Shown one piece after another: positions 39,067 to 50,265 of a stretch of 64,000 nt of DNA (positions within the stretch are counted from its first letter, which is position 1; each line of letters starts with the position of its first letter). Both the position numbers and the translations under genes were made by a program. Source of the DNA: Brevipalpus yothersi (Eukaryota; Arthropoda; Arachnida; Trombidiformes; Tenuipalpidae); the NCBI GenBank assembly GCA_003956705.1, contig QZCP01000756.1, positions 62,001-126,000 of the forward strand. The letters are read 5' to 3'. A model generated the notes under the pieces. It did not search any database. It was given only the letters and a program-made list of their open reading frames with translations, and was not told the origin of the DNA.

Positions 39067-39746
39067 TTCTCTTTCTTTCTTCCCTTTCTTTTACTCTCTT
39101 TCTTTCTTCTCTCTCTCTTTCTTTCTCTCTTTCTCACCGCGTCCTCGTTATCCGTGGACCGGTTCTCTTCCCACCCTGAACGGGGACAAAGCCATTCAGC
39201 ATCAGATCCCGACGCAATTTTACTTTGCTCACCGTCAAGGAAGTGGTTTGGTTTAATAAATAAGTCCAAATTTATCATTTCTGATTCGCTGGTGGAGTGG
39301 GACTTTCGTTGGCTCATCCATCTCTCTCTCTCTCCCTCTCTCTTTCTCTCTCTCTCACACACACACACGGCTTTTCATTGCATCTTTTTTTCAAAATTTT
39401 TATAAGTGTGTATCTATTTTGTTTCCACACCAAATATTAATCTCGAACATTGCGATTAAGCAAAATATACATTGTATTTTTCTCATCCGAAATCCTCTTT
39501 CTTTCTCGATCTCTCGAATTTTACAGAACTGGTAAACTTGAATCCAGTGGGAAGAATTTTTTTCGCTCATCTTCGGTGCTCATTCGTTCTAGTTCGAATA
39601 TTCAACTCACTTTGATCATCGGAACATTCAACACATTAACACATTTTTGACTTCAACCGTAGCGAGTGAGAGAGAGAGAGATAAAATTTTTCGACTTCAA
39701 ACTTCGATAACAAAGTGTTTTTTGTGTGTATTGTTTTGTTAAAGTG
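37981..39746. promoter_or_regulatory. Divergent promoter region between TFIIIA and the HMG-box gene
   Basis: About 1.8 kb between two head-to-head start codons. It contains (CT)-rich tracts around 39040-39136 and 39320-39357. Between them lies a block of about 180 bases that is clearly GC-richer than its surroundings (39137-39320), a likely promoter core or 5' UTR exon of the HMG-box gene. A run of nine G/C-type bases (ggggggggg) occurs near 38970. No TATA element could be assigned. Confidence 0.5.
39040..39136. repeat. Pyrimidine (CT/CTTT) low-complexity tract
   Basis: Imperfect CT-rich tract upstream of the HMG-box gene. A second, shorter one lies at 39320-39357, followed by (AC)n to 39368. 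Confidence 0.9.
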
Positions 39747-41693
39747 ATGACCTCCAACAATTATTATGCTTTCACTCATGGACCTTCCGGTGGCGGTGGC
39801 GGTGGATATAAGTGAGTTAATTTATCTCTCTCTCTCTCGAATTTTCGAATCATGAATTCGAGAATTCTCGTTTTTCTCGTTTGCATTCAGAGAGAAAAAT
39901 TTTCTTTCACATCATGCATTTGCCTTCAATTCGAACATACATTCTCACTTTCCGTGTGTGTATGTGTGTACAAGTTTGCCTGCAAATGTAACAGAATAAG
40001 GAAAAATTCGAAGACATGATTTGAAAGAATAATTTTCACTTTTTCTTCTTCAAACTCACTAACATCAATGTTGACCTGACATTTTATCCCTTGTTTTCTC
40101 TCAATCCATCAGCACTGATTACACTTTAACTGAGCCCAATGCAGCTACTGGTTACAATGAACACGGAATGGTAGCTCAAAATTATCCTCCACCAGGTCGA
40201 GATCCATCGGGTTATGAACAAAATTATGCTCCTCATACAACCGATTATGGATACCCTGCAAGACCTCAGGTATATATTGCTAGTTCTTTCTCTTTTATTC
40301 ACTTCGATTTGATGGAAAAGAAAAATAAATGTTCACACATTATGATTAGACAACATTAGTTTGATCCTGATTCTTCTTCCTCATTACTGGGTGAAAGAAG
40401 CATGGATAATGTGATTGTGTCACAGATTGCGAAATTTACAATCAAGTGGATCAAGTTTCGCTCCACTAGTTTCACACACACACACACACACATACCTACA
40501 CTCTCAGCTTGATCTATCTTTGTCCATTATTTTGAGATGTTCAAAAAGTGTAAAAACTTTTCCGTTCCAGATGATCAATCTTTATTTTATTTTTTCTCAT
40601 TTTTTTCCCTCTCTCTTTCTCTCTCTCATCTAATCAGCAACCAGGAACAATCTCCTACACTCAGGATCCTAATCAGTATTCGAACGATTATGCTAACACA
40701 ATGTATCAACAATATCCGACCAACCCTCAAACGTACACTAACTCCTACGATCCAGTAGTGACCGATTATCCTCAATGTAATTATTATTATTGATTTACTC
40801 ACCTCTTTTTGATGAAAAAAATTTTTCTCTTTTCATCAAAAATATGCTCTCCATTTTCCATTCATCGCTCAATAGATTTCATTGAACTCAAAGCGATGAT
40901 GATCTCAATTCTGCCTTTATCTCTTTCTTTCTCTCTCTTTTTAAATTAAATTTTTCAATCCCTATTCATACATATCGATCATTCCACAGCAAATCAATAT
41001 GCCCAACCAGCACCTGTGGGTCAGCACGATAATTCAGCTGCTGTGTACACATCTTATCAACCCCAAGTTCAAACTTCCAATGGATATATGCCCCAAAATA
41101 TGAATCAGCATCAATTATATGAATTGCAAACACCACAGAATCATCATGATCAGATGAATCAGCATCCACACCAGATGATGTACAATCAACAGCCACACCA
41201 ACACCATCCACACCAACTTCAGCCACCTAATAATCAGCAGCAATCTTTGCCGCCACAACAGCAGCAATTAATCATCAAACAAGAATCGAGTTCACCGGCT
41301 CCACCGGCACCAACAAAGAAGGGTAAATCTAAGCCTAGAGGATCTCGTAATTCTCAGAATGCAGAAGGCGGTGGTAAGAAGAAAAGTAATAAGCCATTGA
41401 CCGCTTATGCTAGATTTTTTCAAGAAATTCAACATCAAGTCCGAGAACAGCATCCTGATGCCCAATTTGGAGATATTTCGAAACTCATCGCTGGTAGATG
41501 GGAACAACTTACTCAAGATGAGAAAGATACGTACAAAAAGCGAGCGCACGAAGAACGCAATCAATGTTTCTTGCAAGCCGCCTTGGAAAAAGCCAGCTCG
41601 GTGGCAGTTAAACCAGAAGATGCTCAAGGCCCACCTGCCCCGCAGCTTAAGCAAGAAGATCTGATTAATAATTCCCAGGGACAAAGATTCTGA
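39747..41693 (+). CDS. TOX-like HMG-box protein with Zfr-like N-terminal exons
   Basis: Four exons: 39747-39811, 40113-40269, 40638-40776, 40990-41693; 354 aa. Residues 1-140 are Tyr/Gln/Asn/Pro-rich and align with the start of the neighbouring Zfr protein (NNYYAFTHG; YEQNY..H.T; NYGYP-like DYGYPARPQ; SYTQDPNQYS; VGQHD). A His/Gln/Pro-rich linker follows, then a basic patch (KKGKSKPRGSR) and one HMG box at about 253-325. The box reads NKPLTAYARFF .. FGDISKLIAGRWEQL .. YKKRA, closest in pattern to TOX-family boxes. Such boxes bind and bend DNA with little sequence preference, so a nuclear regulatory role is inferred. Intron phases (2, 0, 1) equal those of Zfr exons 1-3. The gene converges on RPL17, whose stop is 0.5 kb away. 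Confidence 0.9.
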
Positions 41694-42023
41694 TTTTGAT
41701 TGTGAATTTTGGTGAAATCATTTTGAAAGCTTTCGAAAAAATAAGGAAGAAAGAATAAGAATAAGAATGATAAGAAGAAGAAACAATTAGCTTCTAAGTT
41801 TTAAGAGCCTTTTTGCTCAAAATCGATTTATAACGACATCCTCTCAGGGTCGACTGCGAAGAATACTCTTTTATCTCATGGAAACATCAATCTTTTATTC
41901 CCATCAAATTCAGTGCCTGGCCAATCTCTAAGTATCTCAAGATTTATATTCTATCCAATTTCACTCAATTTTATCTGCATTTCTATGAAATATCTTTTCC
42001 GAAGGACCGAATTGTGATGTTCC

Positions 42024-42029
42024 AATAAA
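42024..42029 (+). promoter_or_regulatory. Poly(A) signal of the HMG-box gene
   Basis: AATAAA about 330 bases after the stop codon, within the short convergent spacer shared with RPL17. Confidence 0.6.
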
Positions 42030-42158
42030 CTACTTTCTAAACTCTTATTCAGGTTTCCACGTGATCCACTCTTTTATCCCAATTAAAACCCATCCATGCT
42101 CACCAATGACCGCTGAAAAATTACTTACACACCAAGTGGCGTGAAATGAACATTTTTT

Positions 42159-42164
42159 TTTATT
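42159..42164 (-). promoter_or_regulatory. Poly(A) signal of RPL17
   Basis: AATAAA on the minus strand, about 22 bases after the RPL17 stop. This implies a very short 3' UTR, as is common for ribosomal protein genes. Confidence 0.65.
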
Positions 42165-42185
42165 TTGTCCACAAATCAACTTAAT

Positions 42186-43167
42186 TTACTCTCGGTTCAT
42201 CAGCTTTTGTCTAGCTAACTTCTTTTTTGATACTTTCTTTTTGGGGGCTTCCTCGTCTGCAGATGGCTTGGCTACCACTTGCTCTTTCTCTGAAAGAATG
42301 ACCTCGATGTGACACGGACTGCTCATGTAAGCTGTAAAGAAAAATAAATATACACATAAATCAAAAATTGATTAAGCCCCAGGGTGGACATGAAAATCAC
42401 TTACGATTGATTCGACCGTGAGCTCGGTAAGTCCTTCTTCTCATTTTAGGAGCACGATTAACTTGAATATGCTCTATAACAAGCTTATCACCTTCTAAAC
42501 CCTTTAAATCAGCATTACTCTCAGCGCTTCGCAATAATTGGAGTAAAAATTCAGCGCTCTTTTGAGGCCATCTACCCTGAGTTGCACCAAAAGCTTTTGC
42601 CTAGAGAAATAGTGAAAGGAGAGGAGAAATTAAAAAAATGTTCCAATATAAAGCGGAAGGGATAAATATAAACTACAACTGTGGCTAATTGATAAGATTG
42701 AAAGTGAGAGGTCAAAAATGTGATCAAGTTGAAGAAACTTACTTGAGCCTTTCGACCAACACCACCATTGAAACGTCGGAAGGGAACAATCTCTTTTTTG
42801 GCGATGACATTCTTGAGATATCGCTGAGCACGTCTAAGAGGCATCTTTCTTATTACTCCAGCAGTCTCCCTGGTATTCTGATGGTAAACACATCGAGAAA
42901 AAACAAAATGAGAAAAACGATCAATAAGACAAGTGTACACCAACATCATCGACCAATTAATATCATTCAAAGTGCACTTATTCTTACCTTAAAGTGGACC
43001 CTAAGATTTGATCCTCTTGCTTTACAAGCTGATTGATAAAAAGAAGAGCAAAATGAAAACATCAAACTGCAATCTATGCACACACATCGAAACATCTCTC
43101 TCTTTTCTTCTCATCACATCAACTTACATTTAGTTGGATTTTCTGGATCTGTGGAATATCTAGCCAT
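42186..43167 (-). CDS. RpL17: 60S ribosomal protein L17 (uL22)
   Basis: Five exons: 43167-43128, 43028-42988, 42877-42743, 42600-42405, 42331-42186. Together they give 558 nt, 185 aa, the usual length for eukaryotic L17. It is recognised by [85 protein letters not shown] and the Lys-rich tail ending KLMNRE. It is a structural component of the large ribosomal subunit at the nascent-chain exit tunnel. It is transcribed divergently from Zfr (start codons 403 bases apart) and convergently with the HMG-box gene. All junctions are in frame and the ATG is unambiguous. Confidence 0.98.
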
Positions 43168-43570
43168 TGCTATTAACCGCTGGTCAACCAGCAATTGAAT
43201 CCAAAATTAATTACAAAAACAAATCAAAAAAACAGATCCAATCAAACACACATGAAACTTTTTGGCCGACAAGCTTACGGAAACGGAAATGGAAAACATT
43301 TGTCAACACACATTTCTATCCTAGTGACACCTATCATCTACTTATCAAACTATCAGGCGGCTAGAATGGCGCTGCAATCGAAAAAATTTTTTTCACTTAT
43401 TCACAATCTTTCACATTTCAATGAAGTTTAAAGGTACTCACTCTTTGGCTTAATTGTGATTGTGATTGTGTATAATTTAAATTGTGGTGATTGTGGAACA
43501 ATTAACTGATGTGAATTTGTGTAAATCCGATTGATGAGTGATCATTGATCGTGTGTGTGTGATAGGAAAA
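43168..43570. promoter_or_regulatory. Bidirectional promoter of RPL17 and Zfr
   Basis: Only about 400 bases separate the two start codons, so both promoters and 5' UTRs must lie here. No TATA box is obvious, as expected for housekeeping genes. Confidence 0.6.
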
Positions 43571-46500
43571 ATGGCAAACAATTATTATGCTTTTACACAT
43601 GGAGGTACAAGCTATGGGTATGTTGATGCTGCTTATTCCTTTTCGAATGGTGTTTTGATTGTGTGTGGATATGATTTTATATCGATTTCTTGTCTAAATG
43701 ATTATGTGTGAATTATTGATCTCTAATTAGATTTTGCCATTAATTTTTTGAGCTGCAGTTTGTTGTGTATGGATCGTGCAATGTGATCGGTGTTGCTGTT
43801 CTTTTTGAGCATCTTGTTTTCGTTTGGTTTTACTAATGTTTGTGTTTGTATCTATACTATTTGTGTTTACAGCTCGGGATATCTTGGCCAATCAAGTGTC
43901 CCCTCTGGTTTCCCTGGTCATGGTATCGTGGCTTCATCTTATCCAGCTACAGCTCGAGCTCCATCAGCATATGAACAAAATTATGGTACTCATAATACGA
44001 TGACAAATTATGGCTATCCGACTAGACCACAAGTGAGTTTTATGAGTGCCATTGAAACATATTCTTTGTGGTTATATTTTTGTCTCTCTTCCGAACTCAT
44101 CGCTTGAGAATCATTTGAGATCATTCATTGGCTAATTTACCAATCTTTTTTTTAGCCGGAAGCTGTTTCCTATCCGCAAGATGTGAATCAATATTCTGGC
44201 GGCAATGCGGCAGGCACGATGTATCCTTATACCGCAAATTCGTCATCATACACAAACACATATAGTTCTGTTGTGACAAACTATGCTGCATGTAAGTTCA
44301 TATTGTTAAGTTCTCTATATTTCAACATTCAACTAAAAATGACACTTATTAATGGAAATGTTTCTCTCTTTTTTCCAGCTGCTCTGTATAATCATCATCA
44401 AGCAGCAGTCGGTCAACATGATCCTGCTGTTGCTGCCGTGTACTCATCAGGCAAAAGTAATTCTTGGAACTTCAAGAAAGCAATCAAAGGAAATAAAATT
44501 AAACAAGCTCCAAAATCTCAACAGCTTCATTATTGTGAGGTAAGACAAGTGTCTCACCTTTTCTTCAATTATGGTTTATCTAAAAATTATGTCTCCAAAG
44601 GTTTGTCGGATAAGCTGCGCTGGACCTCAAACTTATAAAGAGCATTTAGATGGACAAAGGCATAAGAAAAAAGAGGCACAAATGAATTCAGCAATGACAA
44701 CTTCGAATAAGCGAGGGCAACCTGTTGGTGTATCTCTTCGATGTGAACTATGTGATGTTACTTGTACAGGTAATGATGCTTACCAGGCTCATATTCGAGG
44801 CTCTAAGCATCAAAAAGTTTTGAAGCTTCACACTAAGCTAGGAAAACCTATACCATCTTCAGAACCTCCTCAAACTAAGCAAGGAGATCCAAACATTCCT
44901 CATTCATCTGGCAAGATAAAGGTATTGGGAACCCCTAAAGTTAGTTTTATGAGTGGTGGTCGTCTTCATACTACTAGTATGCAGGAAAATCAGGACACCA
45001 GTCAAAGTGTGGCAACTGATGTTGTAAAGTCGAAAGTATCAGAAGAGATGATGGCATCCACTAGCAATGCAAACACTGGAGGCTCCACCAGTGTTATCAA
45101 CAATTCGCTCAATAACTTCTCAGTCCAAGAACAATTCAGTCAGAAGTCAAATTATCTTTCGGCTAGTGATACTTCCATGATGGTCGACATGGAAAAGTCA
45201 GACTCTCAGCCTGTTGGTCAAGACTATGTTGAAGAAGTACGAAGTGATGAGAGCAAGTCAGTAAGCTTCCATTGTAAGCTATGTGATTGTCGATTCAATG
45301 ATCCCAACGCCAAAGAGATGCATTTGAAAGGTCGTCGTCATAGGTTACAATATAAGAAAAAAGTTGACCCCAATCTCATAGTTGAAATTAAGCCGAGTAT
45401 GAAACAAAGAAAAAATCAGGAGACAAAAGATCGTCGGTTTTTCAACAAACAGCAAAGAAACTCTCACGAGCCTTATTGGAATGACTGGTGTCCGCCACCA
45501 AGTCGTTATGGATATGATAATCGTCACATGGGCCCACCTCCTCCACCACCACCTCACGTGATGCAAATGCCGCTGCCAGGTCACGTTGGCCCTATTATGG
45601 GCCCTCCTTTCCGACGAAATCATCCTGCTACATCTTGGGATGATAATCATATTCTACAAAAACACTCAGATATTTGCCCATCCGAAGCTGATCTCGACGA
45701 AATTCATCATGTTGTCATGATCACTGAACGTGCTCTCAAGTATGTCTCGGACAAACTATCGGATGAAGATGCCCAATCAGCTCTTAATGACTCAGTCCGT
45801 AATGACTCAGCTCTTAGAAAGGTCAGTTGGTGCAGCCAAGGCTCACCTCTCTTTTTTTTCAAGAATGGCCTGGGAATAACTTTTCACTCTTTCTCTTCTT
45901 CACAGGAAAGAGATGGAGATGAAACTCTCAAGCAAGACTCAGCTGGAGACTCTGATCTAACTAATGATGTACAAGCAAATGGAGGGCAATCAAATAACCA
46001 TGACATGGATAAGTCTGATGATAATCAGGATCGTTTCCTCAAAGGTCTAATGAGGATTGGACCTCTTGCAAAGAATCTCTTGCTAGTCGGAGATAGAGAG
46101 GTTGATCTAGTAGTAATATGTGCGGATAAGCCTACTAGACAGATCTTGGAACGAGTGGCCGAGTATCTACCGAAGCAGCTCGCGGTATGTTCTCCATCTT
46201 TAGCCTAAAATTTCATTTATTGATTGAGGAATTCGCCTTTACAGGTCATCAGTCCATCTGAAAAATTTGAAATTGAGATGAAAGTCCAGGACGCGGCTTT
46301 GACATTGTGTTCAGTCAATGAGCCTAGGATAACTGTCAACGTAACATTCACATCACCTGTTGTTCGAGAAACACTTCTTCAAGATGTACCTGCTGGGGGT
46401 ATGAATTAATCTTTTCAAATGAGTTCTTTGAATTCTTCTTCGTTGCTTCATCATTCTCCTCTAGAGTTCATAGCTTTTTGAGCATCTCCTGACTCCTTGT

Positions 46501-47940
46501 TTTTCTACTGATAATCATGACCATTTTTTCTAATACTCTTCAAAAAATTTGAAGCTGATACCGAGGAGGAAATGCTCAGTAGTGCTAAAACTCTGATTAA
46601 GCAGATAATGATGTTATTCTTTCCATCGAAAAGAAGTGAGGGACTGAGTTTCCTGAGCTTTATTTTCGATTCAAAAATATCTATCGCAATTGTGATTTAG
46701 CCATCTCTATTGATTCTTTGGGAATGTAACTTCTCTTTTGATATTTATCGAAAACTCATGATTTTATCGCCCTTTAGTGACTAAGCATCCAATTAACGAA
46801 ATGATTTTTCCGTTGTTTAGAGATGGTTAAAGAACCGAAGCAAATGTTGGACAGACAAAAATGTCTCAATGCATTGGCTGCCCTACGCCATGCTAAGTGG
46901 TACCAGGTTTGGACTTATTTTGATTACTTTTCAGCCTTGTGATAGGAGTTTGGAGTTACTCTTTACCAGTCAGTGAAACTGAATGACAATGTAAATCATT
47001 GTTCTAGTCGAATGCCCATCTACTGAATTTCAATCATCCATAAACCGTTCACTTTACATGAAATCACATAGGGCTGGAAAGTTTCAAAACATGGGCACAC
47101 CACGCTTATTAGCTCTAATTTAATCCAAAAATCTTTAGATAATGTGCCCATAGCTGTATTATCAAGTTCAAAACTGATAAACTTGGCCCAATCGTCTCGT
47201 TATTGTTTTTAATTTGTAATAATTGTTCCTCCTTTCCTCCAAAACTTTCCACAGGCACGTGTTGTCAATTTATATCCATGTCCGATCATAATTCGACTAC
47301 TACGAGATCTTTGTAGGCGACTACCAACATGGTCCAAACTAAGTCTTTGGGTAAGTCTCACATGTCTTCAAATTGATTTTATCTCATTTTGCCTACTCTC
47401 TCAATTTTTAGTCGATTGAGTTGCTATGTGAAAGAGTTAGCTCTAGCGCTGGAGAACAACTCAATCCAGGCGAAGCGTTCCGACACGTTTTGGAAGCAAT
47501 TGCATCTGGTCTCCTCTTACCTGGTGGAGCAGGTCTTCTCGATCCCTGCGAAAAAGAGCCGACTGATGCCCTCAACTATCTGTCCCGTCAAGAACGAGAA
47601 GATATCACCGCATCAGCTCAGGTAGGGAGTGAATTTTCTCACCGCACTCACGTCACGACTTTATTAATGAGTATCACGATTTCATCTCTTTGTATTTCAG
47701 CATGCACTTAGACTGATTGCTTTTAGGCAAATACACAAAATTTTGGGCGTCGAACCCCTTCAATCCAGACGAGGAAAGCGTAAACACGAATCCGAACAAG
47801 AAGAATCAGTTGAAACTGAGGAAACGGAGAAAAAAATTAGGAAGGACAATCCTGATCTGCAAGGGCCAGAGGAAGGACCAGCAAAAGATATCAGTACTGA
47901 ACCGACTCCAGAATCTACCGACAGTGAGCGACAAGGTTAA
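43571..47940 (+). CDS. Zfr: Zinc finger RNA-binding protein (Zfr) with DZF domain
   Basis: Eleven exons: 43571-43617, 43873-44032, 44156-44291, 44379-44539, 44601-45821, 45906-46184, 46245-46398, 46821-46906, 47255-47350, 47412-47621, 47701-47940; 929 aa. The N terminus is Tyr/Gly/Ser-rich (NNYYAFTHGG). Three widely spaced U1-like C2H2 fingers follow: HYCEVCRISC (about 164-192), RCELCDVTC (about 215-240) and FHCKLCDCRF (about 391-415), the last followed by HLKGRRHRLQYKKKV. From about residue 530 comes the DZF (NF45/NF90-type) domain with LPKQLAVISPSEKFEI, CLNALAALRHAKWYQ, LLRDLCRRLPTW and LDPCEKEPTDAL. Zfr is known as a nuclear RNA-binding protein that regulates splicing. The acidic, Lys-rich tail is typical of nuclear factors. 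The 84-base intron 45822-45905 is open in frame, so its retention would add 28 residues. Confidence 0.96.
46399..46820. other. Zfr intron with a possible cryptic exon
   Basis: Phase 1 intron. Near 46550 an acceptor-like AG precedes an open, acidic stretch (DTEEEMLSSAKT), but no matching phase 1 donor was clear. Joining 46398 directly to 46821 gives EMVKEPKQMLDRQKCL, matching the expected DZF sequence, so I treat the stretch as intronic. Confidence 0.6.
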
Positions 47941-48830
47941 CTGTTTGTGGATTGTAGGAATATCCTTCCTTATCCATTAACTTCACTATAAATTTCGAAC
48001 CTTAGTGACCAACCGTTTGGGCTTGATACACCTCTCACAAGAATTTTTTTAATTATTGTCTTCTCGGTTTTTTGTTCATATCCTGAAAAATGTTCCAATA
48101 AATCCAAAATTGATTCACTTTTAAATGTCTTATTATTCTCTCTCATATGTTATCAGTTTTGAGAAATTACTAATATCAATTCAGAACAAGTTGACATCAA
48201 AATTGTCAACTCTCACAATCTAAGTTCAAGTGAGCGCTGATACTGATTACTTCTCAGCCTCAAGTTCAGAGCGTAGGAAAATAAAGATGAATACACAAGA
48301 TTCCTGAGTTCATGTGAAAGCCTGATGATGATGGAGCAAGAACCCACAAGCTCATAGGATAGTCAGAAATTGAATTTCAAGCGATTTTGATCATTCTCAA
48401 ATCTTGATCGTCAGAGATTTTTTATCAATCTTGATTCCCTCATGAAAACTGTTACAAATTGAATATTATAATCCAGATTTTCTTTCAATCCTCCAACAAT
48501 GAATGTAGGTTGAAGCACTCTCTCTCTAATTAGCTCACCTTTCCAAACTAATTTACTTGAAAATCTTCAAAAATCAATCAATTATCCAATTCAAACGAAA
48601 AAGTTCAGTTTTTAAGTTTTTTTTTGATCAAAAGTTCGATAGTTTCCACACTCCTGTCAACAGATGTCAGCGCAAAAAAGCGGTTCCATATCCGGAATTG
48701 TTTCAACTTCCGGGCGAGCGAAAACATTGAATTTAACGTTTAAACTTTGGTGTCCATTAAACACTGTTTAATCTTTTTGTTATTAACTTAATTGTTTGAT
48801 TAAAGTGTTGTTTGACAATATAGCATCACA
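47941..48830. promoter_or_regulatory. Zfr 3' flank and RPL12 promoter
   Basis: Holds the Zfr poly(A) signal (48097-48102). Close to RPL12 are two ETS-like motifs, tatCCGGAAtt (about 48699) and actTCCGGg (about 48712), and a short T run (about 48774). No other gene seen. Confidence 0.5.
48097..48102 (+). promoter_or_regulatory. Poly(A) signal of Zfr
   Basis: AATAAA about 157 bases after the Zfr stop codon. Confidence 0.6.
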
Positions 48831-49404
48831 ATGCCACCAAAGGTCGATCCAACAGAAGTCAAAATAGGTGAGTAAATTGATAGATTAGTGACTAGTGTAA
48901 CCGGTAGCATGTGTGTGTATATTAATGTTTGGCCGTTCTTTTTGTCCAGTATATCTCAGAGTTGTTGGTGGTGAAGTTGGTGCCTCTATTGCACCTAAAA
49001 TTGGTCCCCTCGGTCTGTCACCCAAAAAGGTGGGAGATGATATTGCCAAAGCCACCGGAGACTGGAAAGGACTCAGAGTAACCGTGAGATTGACCATTCA
49101 AAATAGGCAAGCAGCAATCGATGTCATTCCTAGTGCTGCGAGTTTACTGATCAAAGCCCTCAAAGAGCCCACAAGAGATCGTAAAAAGGTTAAGAACATC
49201 AAGCACAGTGGTAATCTGACATTTGATGAAATTTTGACCATTGCCCGAGCGATGAGACCGAGATCTATGGCTAGAGAATTAAGTGGTACAGTGAAAGAAA
49301 TTCTAGGAACTGCCCAAAGTGTTGGCTGTTCTGTTGAAGGAAGTAATCCACATTCTATCATCGAAAAAATTAATAATAATGAAATGGAAGTACCTGCAGA
49401 ATAG
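48831..49404 (+). CDS. RpL12: 60S ribosomal protein L12 (uL11)
   Basis: Two coding exons, 48831-48867 and 48950-49404 (phase 1 junction), encoding 163 aa; the family norm is about 165. It is recognised by MPPKVDPTEVK, LRVVGGEVGASIAPKIGPLG, LSPKKVGDDIAKAT, WKGLRVTVRLTIQNRQA, VKNIKHSGN and IARAMRPRSMAREL, with a C terminus of the SVGCSVEG type. It is a component of the ribosomal stalk base and GTPase-associated centre. Start: ATG after a short intergenic promoter with ETS-like motifs. AATAAA lies 20 bases after the stop. Confidence 0.98.
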
Positions 49405-50265
49405 ACATGCTTGTGTTGGAATCAATAAAGTATGCTGATTTGTAACATGTTCAATCACTCATCTCATTTGATCTGCTTTTTGTCCTCGTACTTTTCTCAT
49501 GTCCTTTCGAATTCTACAATTTTGATCAGAATTAGGTACCCAAATCTCGATCTGATCCTCATGATTATTCTAAGCTGAGGTCATATCGAGTCGTGGAAGT
49601 TTTGTTTCACGAAAGGTGCTTATGAACTTGTTGGTCAAATTTGCAATCGTAGTTGTATATCACTTTATTCTGGTTGAAAATTTATCTCGAGAAGTCGAAA
49701 ATTTCGTGAACATAGAAGATTTGAACCACTCTTAGGGAGGAATATTTAGATTCATTTTATCAATCTCGTATTGAGAGTGAAAATCTTCGGAATAGTTTGA
49801 TGCTGGAGCTATTTTCTCCCGCTCGAAAGAAATACAAATTTCAAGCAACAATTTTTTGCTCAAGTCGAAATTTTAGTTGCCAAAAACTTATAGTAATTTT
49901 ATTTCAATTGGATTGAACTTCTTAAGGCACATGTTATAAGATGATAGATGCTATATGATGCATTTATAAACAAACAAATATACAGTAATTTTTGAAAAAA
50001 TTTTCATTGAAAATAGGGTCCATTATTACTCGGACAATATATTTCAAAAATAGATTCCAATTTAATCGGAGGATTAACAATTTCTCTTAGATATCGATCA
50101 AACCTCCGTTTCCTTCATTAATCTGATCTGATTGATGATTAATTTCTCGGTTCAATTTTCTTTATAAGCTAGAAGGATGTTGATACAATTGTGCCATTAA
50201 TCTCTTTGGAACACTGAAAAATTTGATGAACTACATCCAGTGGGTTTAATTTTTTACATTCAGCT
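49405..50265. other. Convergent spacer between RPL12 and neuroligin
   Basis: AT-rich 3' flanks of two converging genes. A minus-strand ATTAAA (about 50245) could serve neuroligin. No other feature recognised. Confidence 0.6.
49424..49429 (+). promoter_or_regulatory. Poly(A) signal of RPL12
   Basis: AATAAA 20 bases after the RPL12 stop codon at 49402-49404. Confidence 0.75.

Noticed and set aside
41292..41684. 130-codon minus-strand ORF
   Set aside because: Antisense shadow of the HMG-box exon.
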